Shown here one piece after another: positions 10,960 to 21,348 of a stretch of DNA of 64,000 nucleotides. The position numbers and the translations under genes were made by a program. The notes beneath the pieces are model-generated. The model had not been told where the DNA came from, made no database searches, and saw only the letters and a program-made list of their open reading frames with translations. Position 1 is the stretch's first letter. Every line of letters starts with the position of its first letter. The DNA is from Opisthocomus hoazin (Eukaryota; Chordata; Aves; Opisthocomiformes; Opisthocomidae), in the NCBI RefSeq assembly GCF_030867145.1, contig NC_134442.1, forward strand, positions 6,959,001 through 7,023,000. The letters are read 5' to 3'.

Positions 10960-11990
10960 AGGTGCATTCTGTGCTGAGTCCATGAATCTGAAATTCGAAG
11001 AGGATTTTTGCACTAACTTTTCCAGAAGTCAAAATGAGAAGAAAAACCCAAGGTATCTTGAAGCCTCAGTGTGTTCCACTGAGGACTATTACTGACACAG
11101 ACTCTTCTTGGACATGTTAGAGCAAATAATTGGAGGCCATTATTCCACAGAGGCAAAGGCAAATTTCAGGCAACCCTTACACTGAGATAACCCTTTGGCT
11201 TTTCAATGAAGGAAGATGGCCAAGCCCTGACACCAAGCTCAAAGGAAGGGAGATCCTGTCCCTCACTCGTGGCTCCAGGCTTTTCTTGGAGTTGTGGGGA
11301 GTGTGATGACAAGTGAAGGACAATGCTGTGACACCTCCTGCTGTCCCCAGGGTGGGTGCAAGGAGGCAATGAGGTCCCATTGCCATGAGGACCTTTTCTC
11401 TCCTTCTAGGCCTCAGCTACAGAGAAACCTGCTAGAGTCAAGGAGACAAAGACCCCGGCTCTGTCATGGCCTTTCAGCCCTGCCAGTGCCGTTGGCCATC
11501 TCCACCACAGGCCGTTCTACGCTGTCCCATGCCTGTACCTGTTTCCCTGCAGGCTGCAGACATCCAATGCGCTTCCCCAACTTGTTCTCACCCCACTGTG
11601 TCCCTACCTGTACTGGTGTCTCTCTATCATTGCCAGAAGGTCCTTGAAACTTGAAAATCATGGGCTGATCCAAACTGCCTCTAAGTGACCTTTTGCACAA
11701 CAGCACTGCCCTCGGAATGACATCTCTTTATCCTCAGGTCTGCTCGGGACCTCCAAAGCTGCAATTTCTGATGGCTGTCCATTCTCACACTGTTTCCCAC
11801 TACCCATCAAAAAGTGCCATCTTCTTGGGGAGAAATTTTCAATCTCTCTCGAACTCCTAGTATTTTTCCCTCAGCCTCCACTTTACCACAATAGAAAGCC
11901 CAGTTCTGTCAGCCTCTCCACACAAGCCCTAACCCTCTCTTGGCAGACTTTCTCTGGCCATGTGACATGCTTCCTCCATGCTCAGAATCG
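10960..11990 (+). repeat. Segmental duplicon, copy iv (diverged)
   Basis: GAGTCCATGAATCTG, AATTGGAGGCCATTATT, GAAGGAAGATGGCCAAG, GGGAGATCCTGTCCCTCAC and CCTCAGCCTCCACTTT follow the order of 1-960 in copy i. The segment is clearly more diverged than copies i and iii are from each other. It ends where the 56-bp direct repeat at 12018 begins. Confidence 0.65.
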
Positions 11991-12017
11991 GTGCTTCCCT
12001 TCGAGAAAGAGTTCTAG

Positions 12018-12264
12018 CCTCCGGCAGCCCTGCTCTGAAAATGCGAACGTCTGCAGATAGCTGGCAGGCAGAAGGTGCTAGCCTGGAAAGCTGTTGCTCA
12101 GCCTCATCTGCCCATGGCAGTGCTCGCACAGAGGCACAGAGACTGGGGCTGCTTGCTTGTCTTGCCCCCTCAAACTTCAAACGTAGCTTAGGTGGTCCGT
12201 GCCGGGCACCTCCGGCAGCCCTGCTCTGAAAATGCGAATGTCTGCAGATAGCTCGCGGGCAGAA
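12018..12264 (+). repeat. 56-bp direct repeat pair, 191 bp apart start to start
   Basis: 12018-12073 and 12209-12264 both start CCTCCGGCAGCCCTGCTCTG and differ at three positions. The second copy ends exactly where CR1 sequence begins (12265). The 135 bases between are G+C-rich and unlike the neighbouring AT-richer duplicon. Origin unknown. Confidence 0.8.
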
Positions 12265-13382
12265 AGAGCCCATAACACCCTCCTAGGGAAGCTCAGGAAG
12301 TGTGGGCTGGATGAGTGGCTGGTGAAGTGGATTGAGAACTGGCTGAATGGCAGAACTCAGAGGGCTGTCATCAGTGACGCTGAGTCTAGTTGAAGGCTGG
12401 TAACTAGTGGTGTCCCCCAGGGGTCAGTACTGACCCCAGTCTTGTTCAACTTCTTCATCAATGACCTGGATGAATGAACAAAGCATACGCTGAGCAAGTT
12501 TGCTGATGACATAAATCTTGGAGGAGTGGTGGGTACACCAGCAGTCTGTGCTGCCAGTCAGCAAGACCTGGACTGGCTGGAGAGTTGGGCTCAAAGAAAA
12601 CTGATGAACGTCAACAAGAGCAAATGCAGGGTCCTGCACCTGGGCCAGAATAACCCAATACACCAGTACAGGCTCAGGGCTGACCTGCTGGAGAGCAGCT
12701 CTCTGGAGAGGGACCTGGGAGTGCCGGTGGATGACAAGTTGACCATGAGCCAGCAGTGTGCCCTGGCTGCCAGGAAGGCTGATGGTGTCCTTGGGTGCCT
12801 TAAGAAAAGTGTGGCCAGCAGGTCAAGGGAGGTACTCCTCCCCCTCTACTCTGCCCAAGTGATGTCCCATTTGCAGTACTATGTCAAGTTCTAGGTTCTC
12901 CAGTTCAAGAAAGATGAAGAGCTACTGGAGAGAGTCCAGCACAGGACTATGATGATGATGAGGGGACCAGAGTACCTGTCCTATGAGGAGAGGCTGAAGG
13001 AGCTGGGCTTGTTTAGCCTGGAGAAGGCTGCGAGGGGACATTATAAATGTCTAATAATATCTTAAGGGTGTGTGTCAGCAGGATGGAGCCAAACTCTTTT
13101 CAGTGGTGCCCAGCAACAGGACAAGGGGCAATGGGCACAAACTGAAGCAGAGGAAGTTCCGTCTGAACAGGAAGAAGAACTTCTTCACTCTCCGAGTGAC
13201 AGAGCCCTGGAACAGTTTGCCCAGAGGGGTTGTGAATTCTCCTTGTCTGGAGATATTCAAGACCCGCCTGGATGAGGTCCTGTGCAGCCTGCTGTAGATG
13301 ACCCTGCTTCAGCAGAGGGGGTTGGACTAGATGATCCCCAGAGGTCCTTTGCAACCTTTACTGTTCTGTGATTATGATTCTG
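12265..13382 (+). mobile_element. CR1 LINE, 5'-truncated, sense
   Basis: The reading frame encodes the C-terminal part of a non-LTR reverse transcriptase: LRKCGLDEWLVKWIENWLNG, then TSGVPQGSVL, FFINDLDE, the catalytic FADD box at 12499-12510, [20 protein letters not shown] and [13 protein letters not shown]. Stops at 12391-12393 and just after LDE, plus later frameshifts, make it non-functional. The 3' tail has the CR1 signature (GTTGGACTAGATGATCCCCAGAGGTCC, quoted in parts, then TTCTGTGATTATGATTC). Its 5' truncation point adjoins the second 56-bp repeat. Confidence 0.9.
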
Positions 13383-14149
13383 GGTATGGATCCAAATGGA
13401 GGATAAATGCAAGTTTGGGACTGGGACCTCTTAGGTGATTAAGGACCTTTAGCAGAGCTATGAAAGAAGCTGGATGGGTTGTGGGGAACTCACAGGCAAT
13501 GCCAAATCCTCAGAAGACCATAGCCTTGTGGTTAAAGCAACACCACTTCTTACCAAATCCCCACCCTGAAACACAAACACACTCACACGCGCCACAGGCA
13601 GAGCCCTGAGATATATTTGTGAGAAAGATTCTCCTTTACCAGGCCCTGGTAAAGGAGAGGAGGGTCAGGGCTTGGCCATTCTGGTGATAAACAAACATCA
13701 AGGGCTTCCATGGCTTCAGAGTCACCTCCACATTGCCTTTGCCACCTGCAGCCAGTGTCTCCAAGTTTTTGCTTCACCAGCCTCCAGGGACAGGCACCTC
13801 GACGGCTTGTTTCCTTCACAGCTTTGTCAGTGATGGCCCTTCGTGGGGTCTCAAACACCCTCAGAAACTTGAGGTTTGCTTCTGCTTTTCACTTCATTGG
13901 AGGTTTGTTTCATCTTTCCGTGTTTGCAGTTCAGGAACTCGGCACCAGAGGGCTCTTTGCATATGCAAAATGCCCTTCCAAGCCAAGCCTCTCTGCATCA
14001 TTTTCCTGAAGGTTTCAAGTCTGCTGTGGATGATCAGAGAGATTTCAGGAGTGCAGCCAAACAGAGAACACTTCAGTAACAAACAGCAATGATGCAGTAT
14101 TTCTTCTATAACTTCCACTTCCCCTTTGCCTCCGCGTAGAGCAGCGGTG
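13383..14149. other. Unassigned sequence with one hairpin
   Basis: No gene or known repeat was recognised. It contains the perfect inverted repeat at 13631-13657. Open frames of 90-120 codons overlap each other in several frames and show no domain. Confidence 0.4.
13631..13657. repeat. 12-bp perfect inverted repeat
   Basis: CTCCTTTACCAG (13631-13642) and its reverse complement (13646-13657) are separated by GCC. No T-run follows it, and it is not near a gene end. Confidence 0.8.
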
Positions 14150-15340
14150 GTATCAGCATTCTCTAATTCATATTGATCTGGAGCATCTCCTGATGAAGTC
14201 TGAGTATGTCAGAAACGTGGGTGCCCAAAGCATGACTTGGGTGAGGAGATAGGCCAGGCCACTTCAAGAGGAACCACACCTCTCTGGACCAAATGGTGGG
14301 GGCTGGTGGGAACCTCTGGTGCCATGGCAGACCAAGATACTTGTGTGGAAGTAGCTGCTCAGCTGACCTGTTTCCACTTCTCTAATGATATCTGAGTTTG
14401 ATCAAGTAACCCCTCATGAGCCCCCTCCACTCCTGGTTGTTCTCCAGACTCCTGCCTTCAGGAACAAAGGCCTGGGAGACCTTGCTGGTGAAGACGGAGG
14501 CAAAGCAGCCATTAAGTTCCTCAGTCCTGCCTGTTTCTACTCTTCCAAAGTTCAGCAGCAGGCCCACGTTTGCCCTGTCTATTCTTTTGTTGTGAAGGAA
14601 GCAGGATCAGCTCATCTTGCTGCCTTTACCCTCCCCTGCAAGTATCAAGTCCAGGGGAGCTTTGTCTTTGCCATCATCCCTGCATCCACGAACAAGGTTT
14701 CTAAATTCCTCCTTTGCAGCTGTCCCTGCTTCCACCTCCTGTGTTCTGGTCCTTTTCCCTGGAGCTCCGTCAGTTCAGACAAGAAGCCTCACCAGAAGAA
14801 TGCTTCTTTTCATGGGCATTAAGAGAGATCATCGTTGTGCTTGGAGGAGGCCGTCCTGTGAGGCCTATCAGATTTCTTGAGTTCCTTTACCCTTCAGAGC
14901 TGCTTCCTGTGGCACTACCTGTATCTTCCCCCCAAGCACGTCAATGTCTTATCCTCTGGAGTCCACCAGCCTGTGCTCTGTTGCTCTCCTCCTCACTCTG
15001 CTCTGGTGCCTGGGACCCCACTATTTCCTGGTCACAACAGCCATGGCAGACACTGATGGTCTCATTCTGACCAGCTTTTCCTTGTTTGTCAGGACCAGGT
15101 CCAGGTGAGCACTACCTCTGCTGACCCACCTGGCAGCTGTGTTAAGAGCCTGTCCCAAGATCCCTCAGAATGCTGGCACCCCACCGCTTTGCCTGGCCAG
15201 TGAATGCCAGGTTGCCAGGTTCCCATAGGAACCTACTCATTGACCTGAGGCTTCCTTGGGTTGCTAACAGAAGACCTTTTCCATGTCTTCTCCTTGATCA
15301 AGTAGTTAGTAAGATCTAACATTAATTCACCCTGTATTAG
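14150..15340 (-). mobile_element. CR1-family LINE fragment, antisense
   Basis: Read on the minus strand, the order is endonuclease end (GACCAGGAAATAGTGGGGTCC), then the endonuclease-to-RT linker (TGGATGCAGGGATGATGGC, AGCTCCCCTGGACTTGATAC), then CTTTGCCTCCGTCTTCACCA and AAGGTCTCCCAGGCC. The same series is found in sense at 32560-33487 and, from the linker on, at 31610-31960, and antisense at 44130-44800. All copies are frame-broken. The first ~230 bases are less certain. Confidence 0.65.
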
Positions 15341-15374
15341 GTTTACATGGCAAAAGAGACGGTAATGGAGTTGC

Positions 15375-15640
15375 ACGTGCTACAGGGGTGGCTTCTGTGA
15401 GAAGACACCAGGAGTTGGACCCTTGTCAGACAGAGTTAGTTTCAGCCTGCTCCAAGATGGGCCCACCACTTGCCAAATCTGAGCCACTCGGTGACGTTGG
15501 CAGCACCTCTTTGATAACATATTTGAGTAGGGGTAAAACACGTTGTGCAACAGCAAGTGGGAGAGAGGAGTGAGAAGAAGAGAGAAACAGCCCAAGGTGA
15601 GCAAGATGTCCCAACACATCTCATTTAATCCAAAAGCCAC
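15375..15640 (-). repeat. Unidentified interspersed repeat, copy 1
   Basis: On the minus strand, GGTCCAACTCCTGGTGTCTT followed by CTCACAGAAGCCACCCCTG resembles 45117-45170 on the plus strand (GAGTCAACTCTTGATCTC, then TTCTCACCTAAACCACTGC), and the flanking bases also correspond loosely. No coding capacity is recognised. It may be an LTR or internal ERV fragment. Confidence 0.5.
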
Positions 15641-16299
15641 ATTGCTCTGAGGGTCCAGTATGGTCCAGGAAAGGGGAGATTCAGAGAAAATCTCTGGGCA
15701 GAAGAGACTTTAGTCCATCCACTCGGTGAACATTATTGTCATCTTCCATCTTCAAAGCACCAGGCAGCTGAGCAGACATTCAGAGAGAGAACGGCCAAGG
15801 GCTGAGAACAGAGGTACAGGGGAGGGCGTCCTGATGTGATCTGCCTCCCAGCCCTGCAGTGGCCCTGGGTGTAGACGGGACAGACCTTGCATCTATGCCA
15901 TGTTTCTGGTGTTCAGGTGGCACTCAGGTGCCAGACCTGTCTGGTGGGCCCTGGGCTGTCTGCCCCACACCAGCTCTGAGAGGGCACAGCTTTAAGGAGG
16001 TGCTGAGCTCTGTTTGCCAGCTCAGTGCAGTCATGTTTGGCACCCCAGGCACCTGGCATGGCACTAGAGGCTTTTTTTATGCCGTTCAAATGAGAGCCCT
16101 GACGTATTCAGTGCGGGGATGTGGATGTGACTTGTCCTTGCAGTGACTGCAGCCCTTGTGAGTACTGTGGATGGAGACCTGGCTCTCCGTCTGGAGCAGT
16201 CCTCCATTTGTTCTGCTCAACAGCTCTGCGTGCTCCAGGGAGATCTCTGACAAAAGCACATAGGTGGCTGCTCTCTTTGTGGGTGGCAAAGGATATCCC
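15641..16299. other. Unassigned sequence
   Basis: No gene, repeat or RNA was recognised in this 660-base spacer before unit B. Confidence 0.4.
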
Positions 16300-16944
16300 C
16301 CTCTGTCCCCTTTCCCCTCTGGCCCTCAGCTGATGCTCACAAAGAATGCGGATATTCTCAGAGTTTTTCCATCAGAGCTTGCAAACACTTACGCACCTTT
16401 TGGACCACCGCTGCCACGTCCGACGTCACCATGTGTCTGTGTGCGAGCACCTGAGGCCCATCTGAATACAAACACAGGGCGCAGAGCAGGAGCTCGCACG
16501 CAGGCCACTCTTTTGTGTGCTCCTGAACTGAACCAAGAGGTTTGCTTGGGAGTGTGGGGTGCATGGGAGGAGCTGGATCGCGCTTCAGCCCAAGGGGTTC
16601 CAACATGGGGTGAGATGTCTGTGTCTCACCGGCTGAATCCGTGCCTTGCACAGGGGAAGCCAACCGCTCCCTTTCCCTGTCTGTGTGTCTTTTTCTTATG
16701 GTACAGGAATGGACATGTCCAGAGAGGAACATTTCCACATCTTGCAGTCAGCCAGGCTCTGGCAGGACAAACCATGCTGCTGGAACCAGTCTCTCTCCAC
16801 GGTTTAGTGAGGGATTGTCCATGATTACTTGAATTGACTTCAAGACACAATCCCCTGGAAGGACCTTGCTAACTATTGGGAGCTGCCAGCCTTTGGAGCC
16901 CCAAGGATACCTCGAGGGAGCCTGGAGTGGGCAGAGGAAGTACC

Positions 16945-17191
16945 ACCTTGGCTGGTTCTCTGCTGCTGAGCTGGGCTGGGCTCCTGGGATGGAGGGAGCT
17001 CATGGCAACCAGGTAACACAGAACAGACACAGCTGTGCCCAGGAGCAGCTCCTCTGCAAAGCACAGCAGGGCTGAGGGCACTGCCTGCAGGCGGCAAGTG
17101 AAGAGCCAGACAGAGAGACCTTAAAGGCAGTCTGGGCTTGGAAGAGAGCTGAGAGCTCACTGGTGGAGAAATCTTCCCAGTCCTTAACACA
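16945..17191 (+). promoter_or_regulatory. Conserved first-exon/promoter block of OR-B
   Basis: The same block order as in the other five units is present: CTGAGCTGGGCTGGG, GAGCAGCTCCTCTGC, GCAGGGCTGAGGGCACTGCC, then TTAAAGG at 17121, which is 71 bases before the putative donor at 17192. The donor reads GTCAGT, as in unit A. The expected intron to the acceptor CAG at 18893-18895 would be 1704 bases including a CR1 insertion. Confidence 0.6.
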
Positions 17192-17728
17192 GTCAGTCTC
17201 TGGCTGAAGGGCAGTGTAGTTGAGTAGCCTGCAATTACCTGACAGAGCTGGCTGGTGTGAGGGGAAGGATGTGCTCCTCAGCAGGGCTTCCCCTCTGCAT
17301 GGTCAGAAGGACAGGGCACCACAGCTGCCTCCTCCCGGCTGCAGGGCTGTGAATTCTGGTGTGCAGCCAGGGGTGTCCAGGGCTGTCCTTCAGAGCAGGG
17401 TCCCTGCAACCCATGGGGGCTGTGTGCTGGGGCAGGGACTGCCTCCTGCCAGGGCCAGCACTCATCCTGCCTAGGGAGCTCACCATGACGCTACAGGGAG
17501 AAGCTGTTGGTAGAAGGAATGACCCCAGGCAGGGAAGGGGAGCGTCTTCTGCTGTAGAGGAGGACCTGCATGGGTGAGGGCTGCTCTCCGCTCCAAACCA
17601 CCCTGAGGACATTTGCAGACGGTGCTTCTGAAGGACATTGAGGCACCATCCACCTTCTAGGAAAGGATTCTGTGCTTTCAGTGTTTCCGCTCTTGGTTGG
17701 CTGGGTGGGCAGTGGGAGACTGGAGCAC

Positions 17729-17982
17729 TGGGCACAAACTGAAGCGTAGGAAGTTCCAGCTGAACGTGAGGAAGAGCTGCTTTACTCTGAGGGTGACGGA
17801 GTCCTGGAACAGGATGCGTAGAGGGGTTGTGGAGTCTCCTTCTCTGGAAATATTCAAAATCTGCCTGGATGTGGTCATGTACAACCTGCTCTGGGTGACC
17901 CTACTTTCGCAGGGGGGTTGGACAAGCTGATCTCCAGAGGTCCCTTCCAGCCCCCACCATTCTGTGACTCTGTGGTTCTGTG
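17729..17982 (+). mobile_element. CR1 LINE 3' end in the OR-B intron
   Basis: Starting at GGGCACAAACTGAAG, the segment reads through the CR1 terminal coding part and ends GGTCCCTTCCAGCC, CACCATTCTGTGACTCTG and TGGTTCTGTGA, the typical CR1 3' end. Only about 250 bases are present, so it is strongly 5'-truncated. Confidence 0.9.
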
Positions 17983-18918
17983 AGATGCAAATTTATTTCT
18001 CTGTTTTGGAGAAGGCACTGAAACCCCAGTTCTTGTTAACATCTTTCTGAGCTGCTTCTTAGACCCCCCAGACACAGAGATATCCCTGGGCAGTGCGCCA
18101 CTGCCAGGAGATGTCTGCAGGGCAGAGCTGAGCACACAGCCGGTGAGTTGGGTTCTGTGAGCATTGACAGGGAGGAGACCCAGGGACACAGAAACAGCTC
18201 CCACAAGGGACAGCGCCAGGCAGCAGAGACACGGGCAGGGAGAGAGAGGGAGCTGCTACCAGAGATGTCGTGGAAGTGGGGATTCGAGCACCTCCCTGCC
18301 ATCCTTTGCAGTGCAGACACATTACCCAACACAAACCCCTGGTCTCCTCTGCTACCCAACAGAAACTTTGTCCCCAGAGCTGTGGGGTCCAGGTCATGAG
18401 ACAGCGCCTCCCTTGCTAGACCTTCAGATTAAAGATTCCTGGGAAATGGGACACAAAAAAAGATGCTCAAAGCACTTGCCCTACAGTGTCATCATCCGAG
18501 TGGCAGCGAAGACAATTGCATAAGGAGAAGAATTCACAGAAAGTCCATATGCCTCTGTCCTTGCTTCATTCTTTCTGGAGCATTGCAGTGTTCTTCCCTG
18601 TTTCTGCACTTGTCTGTGGTGCTCCTGCTCTCCGGGGCAGGGCTGGGAATATGGGTCAGTTTTTGTTCTGACACCGATGCTGGCAGCCCTGACCCAGAGA
18701 ATTTCTCATGGACAGCAGGTGCCCAAGTTGCACATAAATCTCTGATGAACAATACCACTCAATTGGTAGCAACAGACAAGGAACTGACTCATTCCTCTTT
18801 CTGCTCGGTGAGGGGGGTTATTGTTCATAATGGTATTTTTTTCTGCTGAGAGAAATTTCTCCCTAAACTGTCATTGTCTTTTTCTCCTTGGACAGGTCCC
18901 CATGCCCAGAGGTGGTAA

Positions 18919-19230
18919 ATGTCCAATGAAACTTCTGTCACTGACTTCCTCTTCCTGGCATTCGCAGACACACGGGAGCTGCAGCTCTTGCACTTCTGGC
19001 TCTTCCTGGCCATCTACCTGTCTGCCCTCTTGGGCAACGGCCTCATCATCACCGCCATAGCCTGTGACGACCGCCTCCACACCCCCATGTACTTCTTCCT
19101 CCTCAACCTCTCCCTCCTTGACCTGGCCTCCATCTCCACCACTGTCCCCAAGTCATGGTGTCCCACTGTAGGCCTGAACTTTGTTTGCTGTTTTGTATTT
19201 TATTTTTATTATTATCTCTATTATTCATAA
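18919..19230 (+). pseudogene. OR-B: olfactory receptor fragment, truncated after TM2
   Basis: The exon starts with ATG at 18919, 23 bases after an acceptor-like CAG (18893-18895). It encodes MSNETSVTDF, TM1, LHTPMYFFLLNLSLLDL and the start of the first outer loop (residues 1-79). Similarity to the other ORs stops at about 19158. The following bases, ending at a stop at 19228-19230, are A+T-rich and resemble the 3' untranslated flank of OR-C, so about 0.7 kb covering TM3 to the stop codon was deleted. The 104-residue product has two possible membrane segments and cannot be a receptor. An out-of-frame ATG lies at 18902. Confidence 0.85.
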
Positions 19231-20215
19231 TTTTTAAGATTTTCCTGCATAAATGTCTGAATCCCTCTTAATTCTGTTGAGGAATGAACCTGCTCTAATC
19301 TGGATGTAATATAAAGTTGTGTGTTTAACTGGGACAGAGCTGACTCTCTCATAACATTTCTGAAATAAGATGTGACCACACCAGTGCACTGACTGAAATT
19401 TGGGCTCTTCTTCCAAGGCTGATGCCAATAACAGGCCCAAGAAATGTCACCCCATAGGGCCTATTTCTCCTTGGAATTGGAAGAGTAAAGCTTGTGGTCC
19501 CATTGGAAGCTGTTAGAGACCAAGGGTTGGAATCTGAACTCACCCATTGGTGCGTGGTGACCGTGGAGATGGGGAATGGTGAGTGAGGTGTACCCAGGGC
19601 TTTCTTTGATACGACTGTGCAGAACAAATTCTCCAGGAAGGTAATCTGGAGCTTCCTGGGAGCCTTGAGGTTTTACGGGGACAGCATGTGCCTGGACTAA
19701 GTGCTGACTGAAGCCCCACTAAGTGAGCCATCACCCAAGGTGGAGTCACTGAAACAGAAAGTGCAAAATACCAATATCTGCAAGGAAAAAAAGATGGACA
19801 TACTTGAGCACACACAGAACAACTCTAACAGGGAGCAGCACCTTTGCAGCCACCACTCCAACAACAGAGCACATACAACCATGGAGTACACAACGGTCCC
19901 CATGCTTCTCCATTCTCAGTCTGATCTGGTGTGAAGGTCATGAGTGGTCTCTTCATCCTCTGCACCCTTTACCCACGGGCACACACCCCCATTATCCCTC
20001 CAATGTGGGTCTGAGTTTTGGGTCTGCCCAGGTGTCCTGTCCAGTCTTGGAGCCACTACCGTTTTGGCAACTTCAGCCTTGGGTATCTCCACATCCTGGT
20101 GTCCTCCTCTTCCAGCCAGCCCCGCACAAATTTGGCCAGCAACGCATGTACAGAATTTCATTTGCACACACACACAAGCAAGCTCACACAGCAAATAACC
20201 AGGAGCAGAGTTAAA

Positions 20216-20909
20216 TCAGAAGGCAGGACACACACAGGGTTTGGACAGCTCAGGATGAGCAGCCCCTTGCACACTGCAGCTGGACCCTTGGATCCCTCTC
20301 CTATTACCATCCACAGGATTCATTGTTCCACTCCACCTGGATCTATCCCTTTCTCTGCTGCAGTCCCCTCCCCGGTTAACAACTCTCACCAATTATGTTT
20401 TCCCCAATGGTCTCTGGTTTGGTCTGCTGGTACCATCATTTGATAGTTGGGATACCATTGCCTAGGTCATCTGGGCCTCAAATGGCATCACTGCTGGGCT
20501 CCCCTGGCACCACTGGCCTTGCAAGACTTGAAGACACAGAAGCTCCCCAATGCTCCCCTCCAGTTATCCCTGCAGTTTGGCTTTTTCTCAGGTCTCTGCT
20601 CTTCAACCAGTTATGAGATCCAGCTGGGACACATGGTGCTGCTTGCACTTCTAGTCCCTTCTCACACGGGTCTCTGTCACATCCTGCAGTTTCCCACACC
20701 ATGTTCCATATTTGCCCGTGACACATACAGGTGGCTTCACCCGAGAGCAGGGCCTCCCCAGGGACACAGTCATTGCTCTGCAGCCTTCCCATCTGGTGTC
20801 CTTGATGACCTCGCAACGTTTGTCTGTTCCTGTTAAACCACTTTGCTGTCATGAGGTGACCCAACAAGCAACAGCCCAAACACTTTGGCTTTGCTTAACT
20901 CTGCGCCTC
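20216..20909. other. Unassigned sequence between unit B and ERV1
   Basis: No recognisable gene. Homology with unit C stops at about 20215, because unit C carries an LTR from 43633. This C-rich segment could be another old LTR, but no paired copy or terminal motif was found. Confidence 0.4.
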
Positions 20910-21322
20910 TGTCCTGGGTTTGGCCAGGACAGGGTTAATTTTCACCGGAATCCAGGAAGGGGCACAGCCAGGTGGGCTGACCCAGCCTCAACCTGGCCAA
21001 ACAGAGCAGGGTATTCCATACCATGTGCCGTCATGCGGGCTTCCGGTGGGGGTGTGCGGGGTGGCGGGAACTCACTCGCGGCTCGGGAGCGCACAGTGGC
21101 GGTGGTGAGGGAGAGCGGCTCTGTGGGCTGTGCAGTTTGTGTTGTGTTTTCTCCTTATCTGTATCGTTGTTGTTGTTGTTCCCTTTGTTTGCTGTTCTGT
21201 TAAAATGCCCTTATCCCGACCCACCAGTTTCTGCCTGTTTCTTTCCATTCTCCTCCGCACGCCGGCGGGGGGAGGGGCGGCCGTGTGGCGCTTTTGTTCA
21301 TGGTAGCAGCCAAACTATAACA
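20910..21322 (+). mobile_element. ERV1 5' LTR
   Basis: It starts TGTCCTGGG and ends CTATAACA, giving TG...CA ends and a length of 413 bases. It contains a GTTGTTGTTGTTG tract and a G+C-rich 3' part. It matches the solo LTR 3957-4368 end to end. A TGGTGCCCAGG primer-binding-site candidate follows at 21330. No second LTR of this family is found near 24660. Confidence 0.85.
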
Positions 21323-21329
21323 TTAAATA

Positions 21330-21348
21330 TGGTGCCCAGGCGTGGGGC
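21330..21348 (+). other. ERV1 primer-binding-site candidate
   Basis: TGGTGCCCAGGCGTGGGGC lies 7 bases after the LTR end. It begins with TGG, as expected for pairing with the CCA end of a tRNA. It resembles lysine-tRNA sites with small differences, so the primer is not assigned. Confidence 0.5.

Larger units (their letters stand above)
16300..20215 (+). repeat. OR duplication unit B
   Basis: From about 16370 (CATCAGAGCTTGCAAACACT) it follows the 5' flank seen at 4970, 38670 and 46310. It then contains the first-exon block (16945-17191), the OR-B fragment, and a long 3' flank (19310-20215) that matches the OR-C 3' flank at 42770-43632, including TGACTCTCTC, CAAGTGAG-like and AGCAACTCCAACAGG-like segments. 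A CR1 3' end (17729-17982) is inserted in its intron. B and C are thus sister units over their 3' flanks. Confidence 0.7.

Noticed and set aside
20160-20185. CA-rich microsatellite
   Set aside because: Only five or six imperfect units; too short to call. The same holds for the CACACA run at 43570.
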